23,152 nucleotides of DNA from PSLL01 sp050259195 (GTDB lineage Bacteria; Desulfobacterota_D; UBA1144; Nemesobacterales; CSP1-2), in contig JBLNAE010000096.1 of NCBI GenBank assembly GCA_050259195.1, positions 1 to 23,152 of the forward strand, written 5' to 3'. Within the stretch, counting starts at the first letter, position 1, and the number at the start of each line of letters is the position of its first letter. Below the pieces are notes generated by a model. The model did not search any database and was not told the origin of the DNA. It worked only from the letters and a program-made list of their open reading frames with translations. Of this stretch, positions 1-7,475 are shown one piece after another. The position numbers were made by a program, and so were the translations under genes.

Positions 1-141
1 GAGCTTTTGTTTGAAATACATGAGAGTGAGATTGACGAGATCTCAAGGATGATAAAAAAGGAGATGGAGGGGGCCTGGAAACTCAGGGTGCCGATACGAG
101 TTGATATTGGAATGGGCAAAAACTGGGCGGAGGCGCACTAG
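1..141 (+). CDS. polA: DNA polymerase I, C-terminal end (partial)
   Basis: The window opens inside a reading frame of 46 codons ending in TAG. Its product contains IKKEMEGAWKLRVPIRVDIG and finishes GKNWAEAH. This is the classic C-terminus of bacterial family A DNA polymerase I: an EMEGA segment, then a V-P-L/I-x-V-D-x-G strand, then G-x-N-W-x-E-A/K-H. The enzyme fills gaps and removes primers during replication and repair. Only the last part of the palm domain is present, so the presence of 5'-3' or 3'-5' exonuclease domains cannot be judged. A 120-base gap separates it from dacB. Confidence 0.9.
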   Translation, partial: ELLFEIHESEIDEISRMIKKEMEGAWKLRVPIRVDIGMGKNWAEAH

Positions 142-220
142 AAGTTATCTCATTTTTTCGCCTTTTTTCTCCTCGCAACAACACCGTAACATAAAAATTT
201 AAAGATTTTCCAAAAACCCT

Positions 221-249
221 TTGAAATTTTTTGAGATGTATGTTAACAT
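221..249 (+). promoter_or_regulatory. candidate sigma70-type promoter for dacB
   Basis: TTGAAA at 221-226 and TAACAT at 244-249 are separated by 17 bases, a sigma70-like arrangement. The dacB ATG lies only 12 bases past the -10 box, so a transcript from here would have an untranslated leader of about 5 bases. No Shine-Dalgarno sequence is visible before that ATG, which fits a leaderless or near-leaderless message. This was read by eye, and AT-rich intergenic DNA produces such matches by chance. Confidence 0.35.
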
Positions 250-261
250 CCTTGCTCTAGT

Positions 262-1728
262 ATGAGAAGATTCCACATCTTATTCTTAGTGTTTGTTCTT
301 CTCCTTCCCATAAGTCAAGTTGTTTTATCAAAAAGCAGTTCTGAGCTTTCCGAAGAGCTTTCGGGAATCATTCCCAAGAGAGCATCAAGAAACGGAAAAC
401 TCGGAATTCTCGTCAAGTCACTAAAGACGAACGAAAAGATATTCGAGTATAACTCCGACGAGCTTTTTATTCCTGCATCAAACGCAAAGGTAATAGTATC
501 GGTCACCGCCCTTTCGCTCCTTAAACCCGAATACAGGTTCAAGACCGAGTTTTACTCAGGCGGAAAAATCTCGGGGGGTGTGCTCCAGGGCGGCCTTTAT
601 ATCAAGGGGTACGGAGATCCAACACTCAGCACCGAACGTTTAAGATCCATAGCCAATGAATTTAAGAAAATGGGTATAAAGCAAGTAGCAGGCGGAATTA
701 TCGTAGACGATTCCTATTTTGACGGCGTTCGATACGGAAAGGGATGGAAAAAGCAGTGGGAAGGAGATGTCTATAGTCCCGCAATAAGTGCTCTTTCTCT
801 TAACTATAACACACTCGACCTAAACGTTTATCCATCAAAACTCGATAGGATTCCTATTATAAGCACTGAGCCACAGGGCGCAAACGTCAATATCATAAAT
901 AAAGCAGTTACAAACAACAGAAGAAGCAGGCTCATGGCGGTTTGGCTTGAAGAGGGAAAAACCATAATGCTTCAAGGAAGCATATCTCCCCGCGTCTCTT
1001 CTTACACATTTAAACTAACCGTCGGAAATCCGGCAGCCTACACAGGTAGCGTTTTCAAGAAAACCCTTGAAGAAGCCGGCATAACTGTGCAAGGGTTTGT
1101 ATCCTCAGGAGCAATCCCCAATTTGCCAAAGGTTTTCTATACCAGTTTTTCCGACCCTCTTTACATGATCGTCGCCGAGTACAACAAAAATAGCGTAAAC
1201 ATAATAGGCGAAAACATAACCAAAACCCTCGGAGCACAGCTCAAGGGGACGCCGGGAACATGGGACAAGGGAACCGAGGTCATTTCGGAATTCCTTAGCA
1301 AAATTGGTATAAAAGACGGGTTCGAGATAGTTGACGGCTCCGGACTTTCTCCCCTGAATCGGGTCTCTCCCTACGTCCTGACAGAGGTTTTAAAGTACGC
1401 ATATAAAAACCAGCTTATTTCTTCCCAATTTCTCAACTCTCTCTCAATCGGTGGGGTTGACGGAACCCTCAAAAGGAGGTTTAGAAGGTCAGAGGTTGAA
1501 GGCAAGATTATGGCAAAGACTGGTCATCTAAATAATGTAAACACACTCTCGGGGTATCTCTTTACAAACAGCGGAGACGTGCTCGTCTTTTCAATACTGG
1601 CAAACGGGCTTGGATCGAAGGCAAAGGAGATTCAAAATCACCTGCTTGTAAAGCTTGTAGAGTGTTGCGATAATAATCACTACAGGATTGACTCAAATCT
1701 GAAATACCCATCTAATTCAGCGGAATAA
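262..1728 (+). CDS. dacB: D-alanyl-D-alanine carboxypeptidase/endopeptidase (PBP4 type, peptidase S13)
   Basis: A periplasmic penicillin-binding protein that trims D-Ala from peptidoglycan stem peptides and cuts D-Ala-meso-DAP cross-links. The 488-aa protein starts with a hydrophobic signal segment at about residues 5-22. All three active-site motifs are present and correctly ordered: S73-N-A-K76 (SxxK, with the acylated serine), S311-V-N313 (SxN) and K419-T-G421 (KTG). The insert between SxxK and SxN is long, as is typical of family S13. It follows polA and converges on rsmA with a 28-base gap. Length and motif spacing look complete. The ATG at 262 has no obvious Shine-Dalgarno sequence. Confidence 0.93.
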   Translation: MRRFHILFLVFVLLLPISQVVLSKSSSELSEELSGIIPKRASRNGKLGILVKSLKTNEKIFEYNSDELFIPASNAKVIVSVTALSLLKPEYRFKTEFYSGGKISGGVLQGGLYIKGYGDPTLSTERLRSIANEFKKMGIKQVAGGIIVDDSYFDGVRYGKGWKKQWEGDVYSPAISALSLNYNTLDLNVYPSKLDRIPIISTEPQGANVNIINKAVTNNRRSRLMAVWLEEGKTIMLQGSISPRVSSYTFKLTVGNPAAYTGSVFKKTLEEAGITVQGFVSSGAIPNLPKVFYTSFSDPLYMIVAEYNKNSVNIIGENITKTLGAQLKGTPGTWDKGTEVISEFLSKIGIKDGFEIVDGSGLSPLNRVSPYVLTEVLKYAYKNQLISSQFLNSLSIGGVDGTLKRRFRRSEVEGKIMAKTGHLNNVNTLSGYLFTNSGDVLVFSILANGLGSKAKEIQNHLLVKLVECCDNNHYRIDSNLKYPSNSAE

Positions 1729-1756
1729 TTGTAGGGCATAATACGATAGTTCTCCT

Positions 1757-2596
1757 CTACACATGCAGAATCACTTTACAGGCAGATTGAACAAGCCTTC
1801 CAAATTCCTCTACGGACAGAGTCTCAGCCCTTCTTTTGCGGTCTATTCCCGACACTTTTAAAATCTCTTCTACCTTTTCTCTTGGGAAAATAGAGAGAAG
1901 GGAATTACCAAGCATTTTCCTTCTTGACGAAAAAGCGGCTCTTATAACTTTCCTATAAAGTTCTTCGTCTGAAATGTAAACCCTTGGGCTCTCAAGCGGT
2001 ATTAGTTTTACAACAACTGAATGAACCTTGGGGCGAGGCCAGAACGCTTCTGGTGGGACATGAAGCTCGATATTTGCATCCATGTAGGTCTGGATGAGAA
2101 CCGAAAGCGAGCTGTACTGTCTACCCCCTGGCTGAGCACAAATCCTCTCTCCTACCTCGCGCTGAACCATAACAGTCAGAAGAGAGAATATATCTCTCTC
2201 TTCAAGGAGCTTGAAGAGGACAGGGGACGAGATGCTATAGGGAAGGTTTGAGACGACCTTAATTTTATTTCCCTTATAAAACCCCCTCAGTTTAAGGCGA
2301 AGAACGTCTCCGAAGATAACTTCTACGTTTTTTAGATGAGAAAGGGTTTGCCTGAGCTTTTCTAAAAATCTCTCATCCTTCTCAATAGTCACCACCCTCT
2401 TTACCCTTTCCGCTAAAAAGAGCGTTAGCGCCCCAAGCCCGGCGCCAATCTCCAGTGCTTCGTCCTCTTTCGAGAGTTCCGCAATCTCCCCGATGCGTTC
2501 GAGCACATAGGGGTCTTTCATAAAACTCTGACCAAGGCTTTTCCTGGGATGTATCTTCTTAGATATGAAAAATTTCTTTGGAAAAGATGCCCGCAT
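1757..2596 (-). CDS. rsmA: 16S rRNA dimethyladenosine transferase RsmA/KsgA
   Basis: SAM-dependent enzyme that dimethylates two adjacent adenosines in the loop of 16S rRNA helix 45 during small-subunit maturation. The 279-aa protein has the family's entry motif KSLGQSF at residues 19-25, the SAM-binding EIGAGLG at 49-55, an acidic SAM-contact residue in IEKDERF, and the catalytic NLPY at 117-120 followed by SISSPVL. The C-terminal helical domain contains AAFSSRRKMLGNSL, also typical. It is the last gene of a minus-strand operon, 15 bases after the diguanylate cyclase gene. No Shine-Dalgarno sequence is obvious, so translation may be coupled to the upstream gene. Confidence 0.95.
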   Translation of the reverse strand: MRASFPKKFFISKKIHPRKSLGQSFMKDPYVLERIGEIAELSKEDEALEIGAGLGALTLFLAERVKRVVTIEKDERFLEKLRQTLSHLKNVEVIFGDVLRLKLRGFYKGNKIKVVSNLPYSISSPVLFKLLEERDIFSLLTVMVQREVGERICAQPGGRQYSSLSVLIQTYMDANIELHVPPEAFWPRPKVHSVVVKLIPLESPRVYISDEELYRKVIRAAFSSRRKMLGNSLLSIFPREKVEEILKVSGIDRKRRAETLSVEEFGRLVQSACKVILHV

Positions 2597-2611
2597 AGAA
2601 TCTTTTTAGGA

Positions 2612-4465
2612 CTAACTCACGACTTCTTTAAGAAAGATATCTCCGTAGTGAACGACCCTATTTCTTCCGAGGCGTTTTGCTTCGTAGAGAGCACGATCTG
2701 CTTTTTCAATCAGAGAATCTTTTGTAGATGAGTTCTCGGTATAGGTAGAGATGCCGACAGTTATAGTAACGCGTATCTCTTGTCCTTTGAATTTTAGAGA
2801 GATGTTTTCTACCTTTTGTCTTATTTTTTCAGCTACTTTTTTTGCCCCTTTTTCATTCGTGTGAGGGAGTATAATGGCAAACTCGTCTCCTCCATACCTT
2901 GCCAAAATGTCAATGCGCCTTAACTCTCCGGAAATCGCCTGCGCCAAAGATTTAAGAATCATATCTCCTGCCTGATGACCATGAGTGTCGTTTAGCTGTT
3001 TGAATTTATCCACGTCTACCAAAATGAGCGATACATTTTCCGGAAATCTGTCGGAACGTGCAAGCGCCTCCGAGAGCCTTTCATGAAAGTATCTATAGTT
3101 ATAAAGTCCTGTAAGTCCATCCGTTATAGCAAGCTCTTTTATCTTGAGATAGGAAAGAGAGTTCGAGATGGCTTTAGCCGCTTCCTGGCTCATTATCTCG
3201 GCAAGGCTCCTTTCTCCCTCGTTAAAAACCTTCTTTGTTTTTCTGCCTATTACAATACACCCCAGTATATTTTCCTCTTCATCGGGCTGTATCTTCGGTT
3301 CCTTGAGCACATAGATTAAAATTGACTTTATATCCTTAATCCCACACGCAAAATCTATCTCTTTTCCCAATACGCTTCTATGTTTCTCTCGCGCCGACAG
3401 ATCTTCGGAGTAAAAGTACTTCTTGGTCTCAATGACCAGTCCCACGAGTGTATCCTGATGGGGAACTATTTTACCTTCAATGTCTTCCCGTCTTTCTTTT
3501 TCGACTCTCTTTAACGTGCTTGTATTTGTATCTTTATCCAAAAGGATTATTGCTAAGGTATCCGCCTCAAGAACCCTGCTCAAAGTGTCTACTACGTGAT
3601 TAAATATAACGTCAAGCTCCAGCGTAGAGCCAACCTTTTTAGTAAAATCATAGAAAGACGTAAGCTCCTTCGAGCTCAGTTGAACCTTTTGAGAGAGATG
3701 GAATTTGTTGATTATTGACACAATCCTGCCCGAGACAAGAGAGACAATCTGCTTCTCCTTCTCTCCAAAGGCGTCTTCCTTTAGGCTGTCAACCAAAAGT
3801 ATGCCCAGGGGTTCATACCCGAAAGCTGCGCCTTCTTCCTCTTCATAAATAAGGGGAACGGCAAGAAAGGATTTTACGGGAACATCTTTTGTATAGTAAA
3901 TTAGATTCTCTTTACGATTTTTCACGTCGCCTACTAGAATCGGGGTTTTCGTCTTTACCACCCATCCAAGGTATCCGGCGCGGATGTGTAGCTTCTGGTC
4001 CTTATCTATGCACCTTTCGCTGTTCGATATGAAATCCCCGATTTCGAAAAAACCATCTTTTGTTTTTACATAAAGCACTATGGTGTGAGCGGATACAAGG
4101 TCGCTCAATACCTCAATCGAGCCTCTTATTTCGCTCCAAAGCCTTTTATTTTCCCTTGGGTTAAACTGAACTATTTCTACCTTCCCTTTCTCTCTATTTG
4201 GAAGCGGTTCGTTTGCCTTTGTTGCGCTTTTAACCCGGACTTCTTTCTTCTCGCGTTTAAAGTAGCTTTTTACTAAACCGGATGCTTTATAGATTATGGA
4301 AGAGATGAGGAGAAACCCAAATAGAGCCGAATATGGATTGAAGGTTCTGAAGACACCTTTGTAAATCAGGAATAACATTATGATAGATAGAGCAAAAATA
4401 TATATTTTACTAAAGTTGCGGAGTAAAAGGTTAAGTTTATTCTTCAAACTTATAGACCTTTTCAC
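2612..4465 (-). CDS. membrane-anchored GAF-GAF-GGDEF diguanylate cyclase
   Basis: Likely makes cyclic di-GMP from two GTP in response to a signal sensed by GAF domains. Two hydrophobic segments occupy about residues 20-65. A GAF-like domain (about 105-255) and a second one (about 270-440) follow, then a GGDEF domain (about 445-605). The active-site GGDEF at 525-529 is intact. RRID at 516-519 matches the RxxD inhibitory site five residues before it, so product feedback inhibition is expected. The start is GTG and overlaps the end of the FtsB-like gene by 29 bases, with weak ribosome-binding potential, which suggests translational coupling. A PilZ protein at 18209-18589 could be a receptor for its product, but no sequence evidence links them directly. 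Confidence 0.9.
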   Translation of the reverse strand: MKRSISLKNKLNLLLRNFSKIYIFALSIIMLFLIYKGVFRTFNPYSALFGFLLISSIIYKASGLVKSYFKREKKEVRVKSATKANEPLPNREKGKVEIVQFNPRENKRLWSEIRGSIEVLSDLVSAHTIVLYVKTKDGFFEIGDFISNSERCIDKDQKLHIRAGYLGWVVKTKTPILVGDVKNRKENLIYYTKDVPVKSFLAVPLIYEEEEGAAFGYEPLGILLVDSLKEDAFGEKEKQIVSLVSGRIVSIINKFHLSQKVQLSSKELTSFYDFTKKVGSTLELDVIFNHVVDTLSRVLEADTLAIILLDKDTNTSTLKRVEKERREDIEGKIVPHQDTLVGLVIETKKYFYSEDLSAREKHRSVLGKEIDFACGIKDIKSILIYVLKEPKIQPDEEENILGCIVIGRKTKKVFNEGERSLAEIMSQEAAKAISNSLSYLKIKELAITDGLTGLYNYRYFHERLSEALARSDRFPENVSLILVDVDKFKQLNDTHGHQAGDMILKSLAQAISGELRRIDILARYGGDEFAIILPHTNEKGAKKVAEKIRQKVENISLKFKGQEIRVTITVGISTYTENSSTKDSLIEKADRALYEAKRLGRNRVVHYGDIFLKEVVS

Positions 4466-4706
4466 CTTGTTTAATCATCCCCAGCTGTTCTCTTGCTACC
4501 TTTTCTATGTAGAGTTTGTCATTTTTGAGACTCTCTATTTTCTTTTGGAGATCGTCATTGGCATTTTTAAGGTCTCCGGTTTTGCCCTTTATTCTCTGAT
4601 TTTCTCTATAGAGTTCATCAAACTCGGAGAACTCTTTTGCAAACGTATATATGGCTACCGAAGTCAATGTCAGTACCAACACAACTCTCAAGAGTAGTTT
4701 TCTCAT
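4437..4706 (-). CDS. FtsB/DivIC-family septum formation protein
   Basis: Small bitopic division protein of the FtsB/DivIC family, which bridges divisome proteins (FtsL/FtsQ in well-studied species) at the septum. The 89-aa protein has a short cytoplasmic start, one transmembrane helix at about residues 4-23, a charged coiled-coil region at about 27-70, and the family's conserved tail VAREQLGMIKQGEKVYKF. Its ATG is one base after the stop codon of the hydrolase gene. A purine-rich GGAGGGG about 14 bases upstream could serve as a distant ribosome-binding site. Its 3' end overlaps the diguanylate cyclase start. FtsB and DivIC cannot be told apart from sequence alone. Confidence 0.88.
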   Translation of the reverse strand: MRKLLLRVVLVLTLTSVAIYTFAKEFSEFDELYRENQRIKGKTGDLKNANDDLQKKIESLKNDKLYIEKVAREQLGMIKQGEKVYKFEE

Positions 4707-4707
4707 G

Positions 4708-5352
4708 TTAAAAAAGCAGTACCCCTCCTGCTATAAACGGATTTGTCTCCTTCTCAGTCTCGATTGTCGTAAATGGGCCGTGACCGGGATAGACGTTATA
4801 CGAAGGAGGAAGCGTCATGAGCTTTATCTTTATCGAGCGGACAAGCTCGCGCATCGAGGTTCCGCCCGTAAGATCCACCCTTCCCACGCTCCCTGCAAAA
4901 AGGGTATCTCCGGTAAAGACGTGGTCGTCAATTAAAAGACAGATCCCACCATACGTATGGCCGGGCGTGTGAATTACCTTTGCCTCGTATTTCCCGATCT
5001 CGATCAGATCGCCCTCTTGAATGTACTTATCAATCTTCGGAACCTTAACCCTGCCGAACTCAGGAAACCGCCTTGCAGACTCAGGTAGAGCCTCAAGAAC
5101 CGGCTCCTCTTTTGGATGAAGGTAAAACTCGGCTCCGAGAGCCTGCTTTGCGTAATCCACGCCTGCCGCATGGTCTATGTGGGCATGGGTGTTTACGATC
5201 TTCTTAATACTTAATCCCAATCTCTCCACCTCTTCAACAACATCTTTAACCTGGCTTCCGGGGTCTATTAAAATTCCCTCTTTTGCTTCTTCATCTCCAA
5301 TTATGTAGCAATTCGTAAGAAAAGAGCCGCCGGGTATACATCTAATTAGCAT
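4708..5352 (-). CDS. metallo-beta-lactamase-fold hydrolase (glyoxalase II-like)
   Basis: Predicted soluble binuclear metal hydrolase, probably a thioesterase of the hydroxyacylglutathione hydrolase-like group. The 214-aa protein contains the HxHxDH metal motif at residues 56-61 (THAHIDH), then H132 in HTPGHTYGG, D149 in FTGDTLF and H191 in YPGHGP. These are all the expected zinc or iron ligands. It lacks the extra C-terminal domain of true GloB, as in the short glyoxalase II-like and YcbL-type proteins, so the substrate is unknown. The ATG at 5352 is preceded by a strong AGGAGG. A 6-bp inverted repeat (5363-5368 with 5378-5383) lies just upstream of that ribosome-binding site in the transcript. 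Confidence 0.9.
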   Translation of the reverse strand: MLIRCIPGGSFLTNCYIIGDEEAKEGILIDPGSQVKDVVEEVERLGLSIKKIVNTHAHIDHAAGVDYAKQALGAEFYLHPKEEPVLEALPESARRFPEFGRVKVPKIDKYIQEGDLIEIGKYEAKVIHTPGHTYGGICLLIDDHVFTGDTLFAGSVGRVDLTGGTSMRELVRSIKIKLMTLPPSYNVYPGHGPFTTIETEKETNPFIAGGVLLF

Positions 5353-5406
5353 TTATTTCCTCCTGACCAAAACCGCCGGTCAGTTAAAACAGTTTACCTC
5401 AATAAA

Positions 5407-5694
5407 TTATCTTTCTCTGTATTTAACCAAGAACTCTCTAAATTCCCCGATGTATGGCTCCCAGTTTACATCTACACCAGTTACGTAAGCATCTGGCGGA
5501 CCCATATAGCACCACTCGATTAAGGCATCGAGATTTTCTCTCTCACCCTCTGCGACAATCTCTACTGTCTTATCCGCCCTATTTCTTACCCATCCCGTAA
5601 GTTCAAGCTCTATCGCCTTCTCATGCGCCGATGCCCTGTAGAAAACACCCTGAACCCTGCCGCGAATGACCAGATGTACTCTTCCTTTTGCCAT
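5407..5694 (-). CDS. acyP: acylphosphatase
   Basis: Hydrolyses carboxyl-phosphate bonds in acylphosphates such as acetyl phosphate or 1,3-bisphosphoglycerate. The 95-aa length matches the family. The phosphate-binding loop GRVQGVFYR ends in the catalytic arginine R20. GWVRNRADKTVE supplies the catalytic asparagine N38. These correspond to the Arg/Asn pair of characterised acylphosphatases. It is the first gene of the minus-strand set running to rsmA, with a 54-base gap before the hydrolase gene. Its start faces the promoter region of the 166-aa protein across a 165-base divergent intergenic region. Confidence 0.94.
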   Translation of the reverse strand: MAKGRVHLVIRGRVQGVFYRASAHEKAIELELTGWVRNRADKTVEIVAEGERENLDALIEWCYMGPPDAYVTGVDVNWEPYIGEFREFLVKYRER

Positions 5695-5791
5695 TCCACA
5701 ACGGTCAGATTACCAAAACGGGAATTTACTGTCAATATTAGCAAGGGACGATTTTTTGCCTCATAATTACTTGTGACCCGGAGAGAGATAG

Positions 5792-5819
5792 TTGAAAAGT
5801 TTTTAAAGATGCTTAGAAT
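5792..5819 (+). promoter_or_regulatory. candidate promoter for the 166-aa protein
   Basis: TTGAAA at 5792-5797 and TAGAAT at 5814-5819 are 16 bases apart, a reasonable sigma70-like promoter. Transcription would start near 5826, about 34 bases before the ATG at 5860. It is the best match I found in the divergent region between acyP and the 166-aa gene. Confidence 0.45.
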
Positions 5820-5832
5820 TAATTAATAAACT

Positions 5833-5850
5833 CTCCCGTTCAGGGAGGAG
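5833..5850 (+). promoter_or_regulatory. ribosome-binding site overlapping a small hairpin
   Basis: CTCCC (5833-5837) can pair with GGGAG (5843-5847) around a 5-base loop. The 3' arm is part of the Shine-Dalgarno stretch GGGAGGAGG (5843-5851). In the RNA this stem would hide part of the ribosome-binding site of the gene at 5860. It may be a chance result of the G-rich site meeting a C-rich leader. Confidence 0.35.
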
Positions 5851-5859
5851 GTCGGCGTA

Positions 5860-6360
5860 ATGAGTATAGATGATTTTGACGACTTTGATTACGAGAGTCC
5901 GGGTAATTATAAAGGTTTTGACCTTTCCGAAACTGACGATAAGGACTTGTCCAATCTAATAGAGAAGATAGATTTAATACACAAGAATCTGAAAACCGTA
6001 AAAGAGTTATGCAAAAAACTCATTTCAATCTATGAGCATGAGCCTGCAAAACAAAACATAGAAAAGCTCAAAGCAGTAGAGCCTGACGTTCACCAGACGA
6101 TTATGGAAGAAGCGATAAAACTCTACGGAGACGAGAGGGGTAGAGAATTCGTTGAGCTTATACTTGGCAGACTCGATGAAGACTCTTTAAAGCAACAAGT
6201 ATCCAAGGCAAAGGCTTTTATAATATCTTATGGGAGGCAATTTGAGGATGAAGATGTAGAACTCATTCACCCCTCCGAATTCCAAAACAGTGATGTATTT
6301 AAAACAATGCAGAAGCTCACAGGAGGCAAAAACCTTCTTCCTGACCTCACGTCGGGATAA
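5860..6360 (+). CDS. acidic hypothetical protein
   Basis: I do not recognise this 166-aa protein. The first 30 residues are rich in Asp, Glu and aromatic residues (repeated DDFD). A predominantly helical, charged middle follows (about 30-135). There is no signal peptide, membrane segment or catalytic motif. It has a strong Shine-Dalgarno sequence and a plausible promoter, and its codon choice resembles its neighbours, so it is very likely expressed. It ends six bases from the convergent hydroxyacid dehydrogenase gene. The ferritin-like or small helical-adaptor look of the sequence is too weak to name a function. Confidence 0.75.
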   Translation: MSIDDFDDFDYESPGNYKGFDLSETDDKDLSNLIEKIDLIHKNLKTVKELCKKLISIYEHEPAKQNIEKLKAVEPDVHQTIMEEAIKLYGDERGREFVELILGRLDEDSLKQQVSKAKAFIISYGRQFEDEDVELIHPSEFQNSDVFKTMQKLTGGKNLLPDLTSG

Positions 6361-6366
6361 AAGTAA

Positions 6367-7332
6367 TTATAATTGCGATGGGTTAATTAGATTTCGAGGC
6401 GTTTTTCCGCTCAATGCCATAACCACATTTTCTACCGCCATCTCCACCATCTTTTCCCTCGTTTCCTGGGATGCACTTCCAAGATGAGGGAGAAGAACAA
6501 CGTTTTTTAGCCCCAGGAGTCCTTCATCCACAATTGGCTCTCTTTCATAAACGTCCAGCCCCGCTCCCCAGATAATCCCCTCTTTTAGCGCACGGGCAAG
6601 CTCTCTTTCCTTTATAATCTGACCGCGCCCGACTTTTACAATCATAGATGTTCTTTTCATATGTCGAAATTCCTGAGTGCCAAAACGTCCGCGTGTATTC
6701 TCATTAAGCGGCGCGGTTATCACAAGGAAGTCCGATTCTCTAAGGAGAGTGGAAAAATCCACATATCTCGCCTTAACTATCTCTTCCACCTCTTCGTTTC
6801 TATTCCTATTGTGATATATGACGTCCATATCAAAGCCCCTGGCTCTCCTACCCACAGCCGCACCGATCCGCCCCATTCCGTATATGCCCATAGTTTTCCC
6901 GTAGACACTCAGCCCCATAAGAAGCGATGGTCTCCATCCGATGAATTTTCCCTCTCTTACGAAAGAATCTCCTTCCAGCACCCTTCGGGAAACGGAGAGA
7001 ATCAAAACCCAAGCCAAATCCGCCGTGGTTTCCGTAAGAATGCCGGGGGTGTTTGTAACGAATATCCCTCTTTTTGTAGCATAAGGGATGTCAATGTTCT
7101 CAGTACCGACGGCGCAGTTTGAGACGACCCTCAAATTAGGACATGAATCAATAAGGGTTCTATCCACCCTGTCGGAGAGCATTGTGATTAGAGCATGGGC
7201 GTCCTTTGCGCCCTCCAGCAGTTCATCTCTGGTCGGCGTGCGCTCTCCGGGAAACACCTCGACATGGAAATCCTTTTTCAAGAGTTCCACAGCCTTTCCC
7301 GGAAGATTAGCAGTTATAAAAACCTTTTTCAC
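6367..7332 (-). CDS. D-2-hydroxyacid dehydrogenase (glyoxylate/hydroxypyruvate reductase-like)
   Basis: NAD(P)-dependent reductase of 2-oxoacids, closest in style to glyoxylate/hydroxypyruvate reductases. The Rossmann motif GMGRIG is at residues 152-157, and the catalytic Arg (KVGRG, R236), Glu (DVYEREP, E263) and His (LPHLGSAS, H283) are all present. I chose the GTG at 7332, giving a start MKKVFITANLP typical of the family, 321 aa. A longer frame from a GTG at 7347 adds five residues but begins inside the repeat element at 7342-7463. Neither start has a clear Shine-Dalgarno sequence. The exact substrate cannot be read from the sequence. Confidence 0.9.
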   Translation of the reverse strand: MKKVFITANLPGKAVELLKKDFHVEVFPGERTPTRDELLEGAKDAHALITMLSDRVDRTLIDSCPNLRVVSNCAVGTENIDIPYATKRGIFVTNTPGILTETTADLAWVLILSVSRRVLEGDSFVREGKFIGWRPSLLMGLSVYGKTMGIYGMGRIGAAVGRRARGFDMDVIYHNRNRNEEVEEIVKARYVDFSTLLRESDFLVITAPLNENTRGRFGTQEFRHMKRTSMIVKVGRGQIIKERELARALKEGIIWGAGLDVYEREPIVDEGLLGLKNVVLLPHLGSASQETREKMVEMAVENVVMALSGKTPRNLINPSQL

Positions 7333-7341
7333 GTTTATTTT

Positions 7342-7463
7342 AGCCACAAAGGCACTAAGACACGAAGTTCGAATTTAGAACGTAGGTCTTTGTATTCCTG
7401 CTTCTGGCTCCTGACTTTATTTTTAAACCCATTCCTGCTTTGTGCCTTGGTGTCTTAGTGGCT
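7342..7463 (-). repeat. intergenic inverted-repeat element, copy 1 (long form)
   Basis: The left arm at about 7342-7366 (AGCCACAAAGGCACTAAGAC...) is the imperfect reverse complement of the right arm at about 7438-7463 (...TGGTGTCTTAGTGGCT). The arms are about 25 bases and enclose about 70 bases. The same arm sequence recurs at 12550-12621 and 14336-14404. The interior also holds a 10-base direct repeat ATTCCTGCTT (7394-7403 and 7431-7440). The element lies between two minus-strand genes, directly upstream of the dehydrogenase start, and reads in the same orientation relative to that gene as the other two copies do to theirs. Confidence 0.85.
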
Positions 7464-7475
7464 GAATAAAATTTT

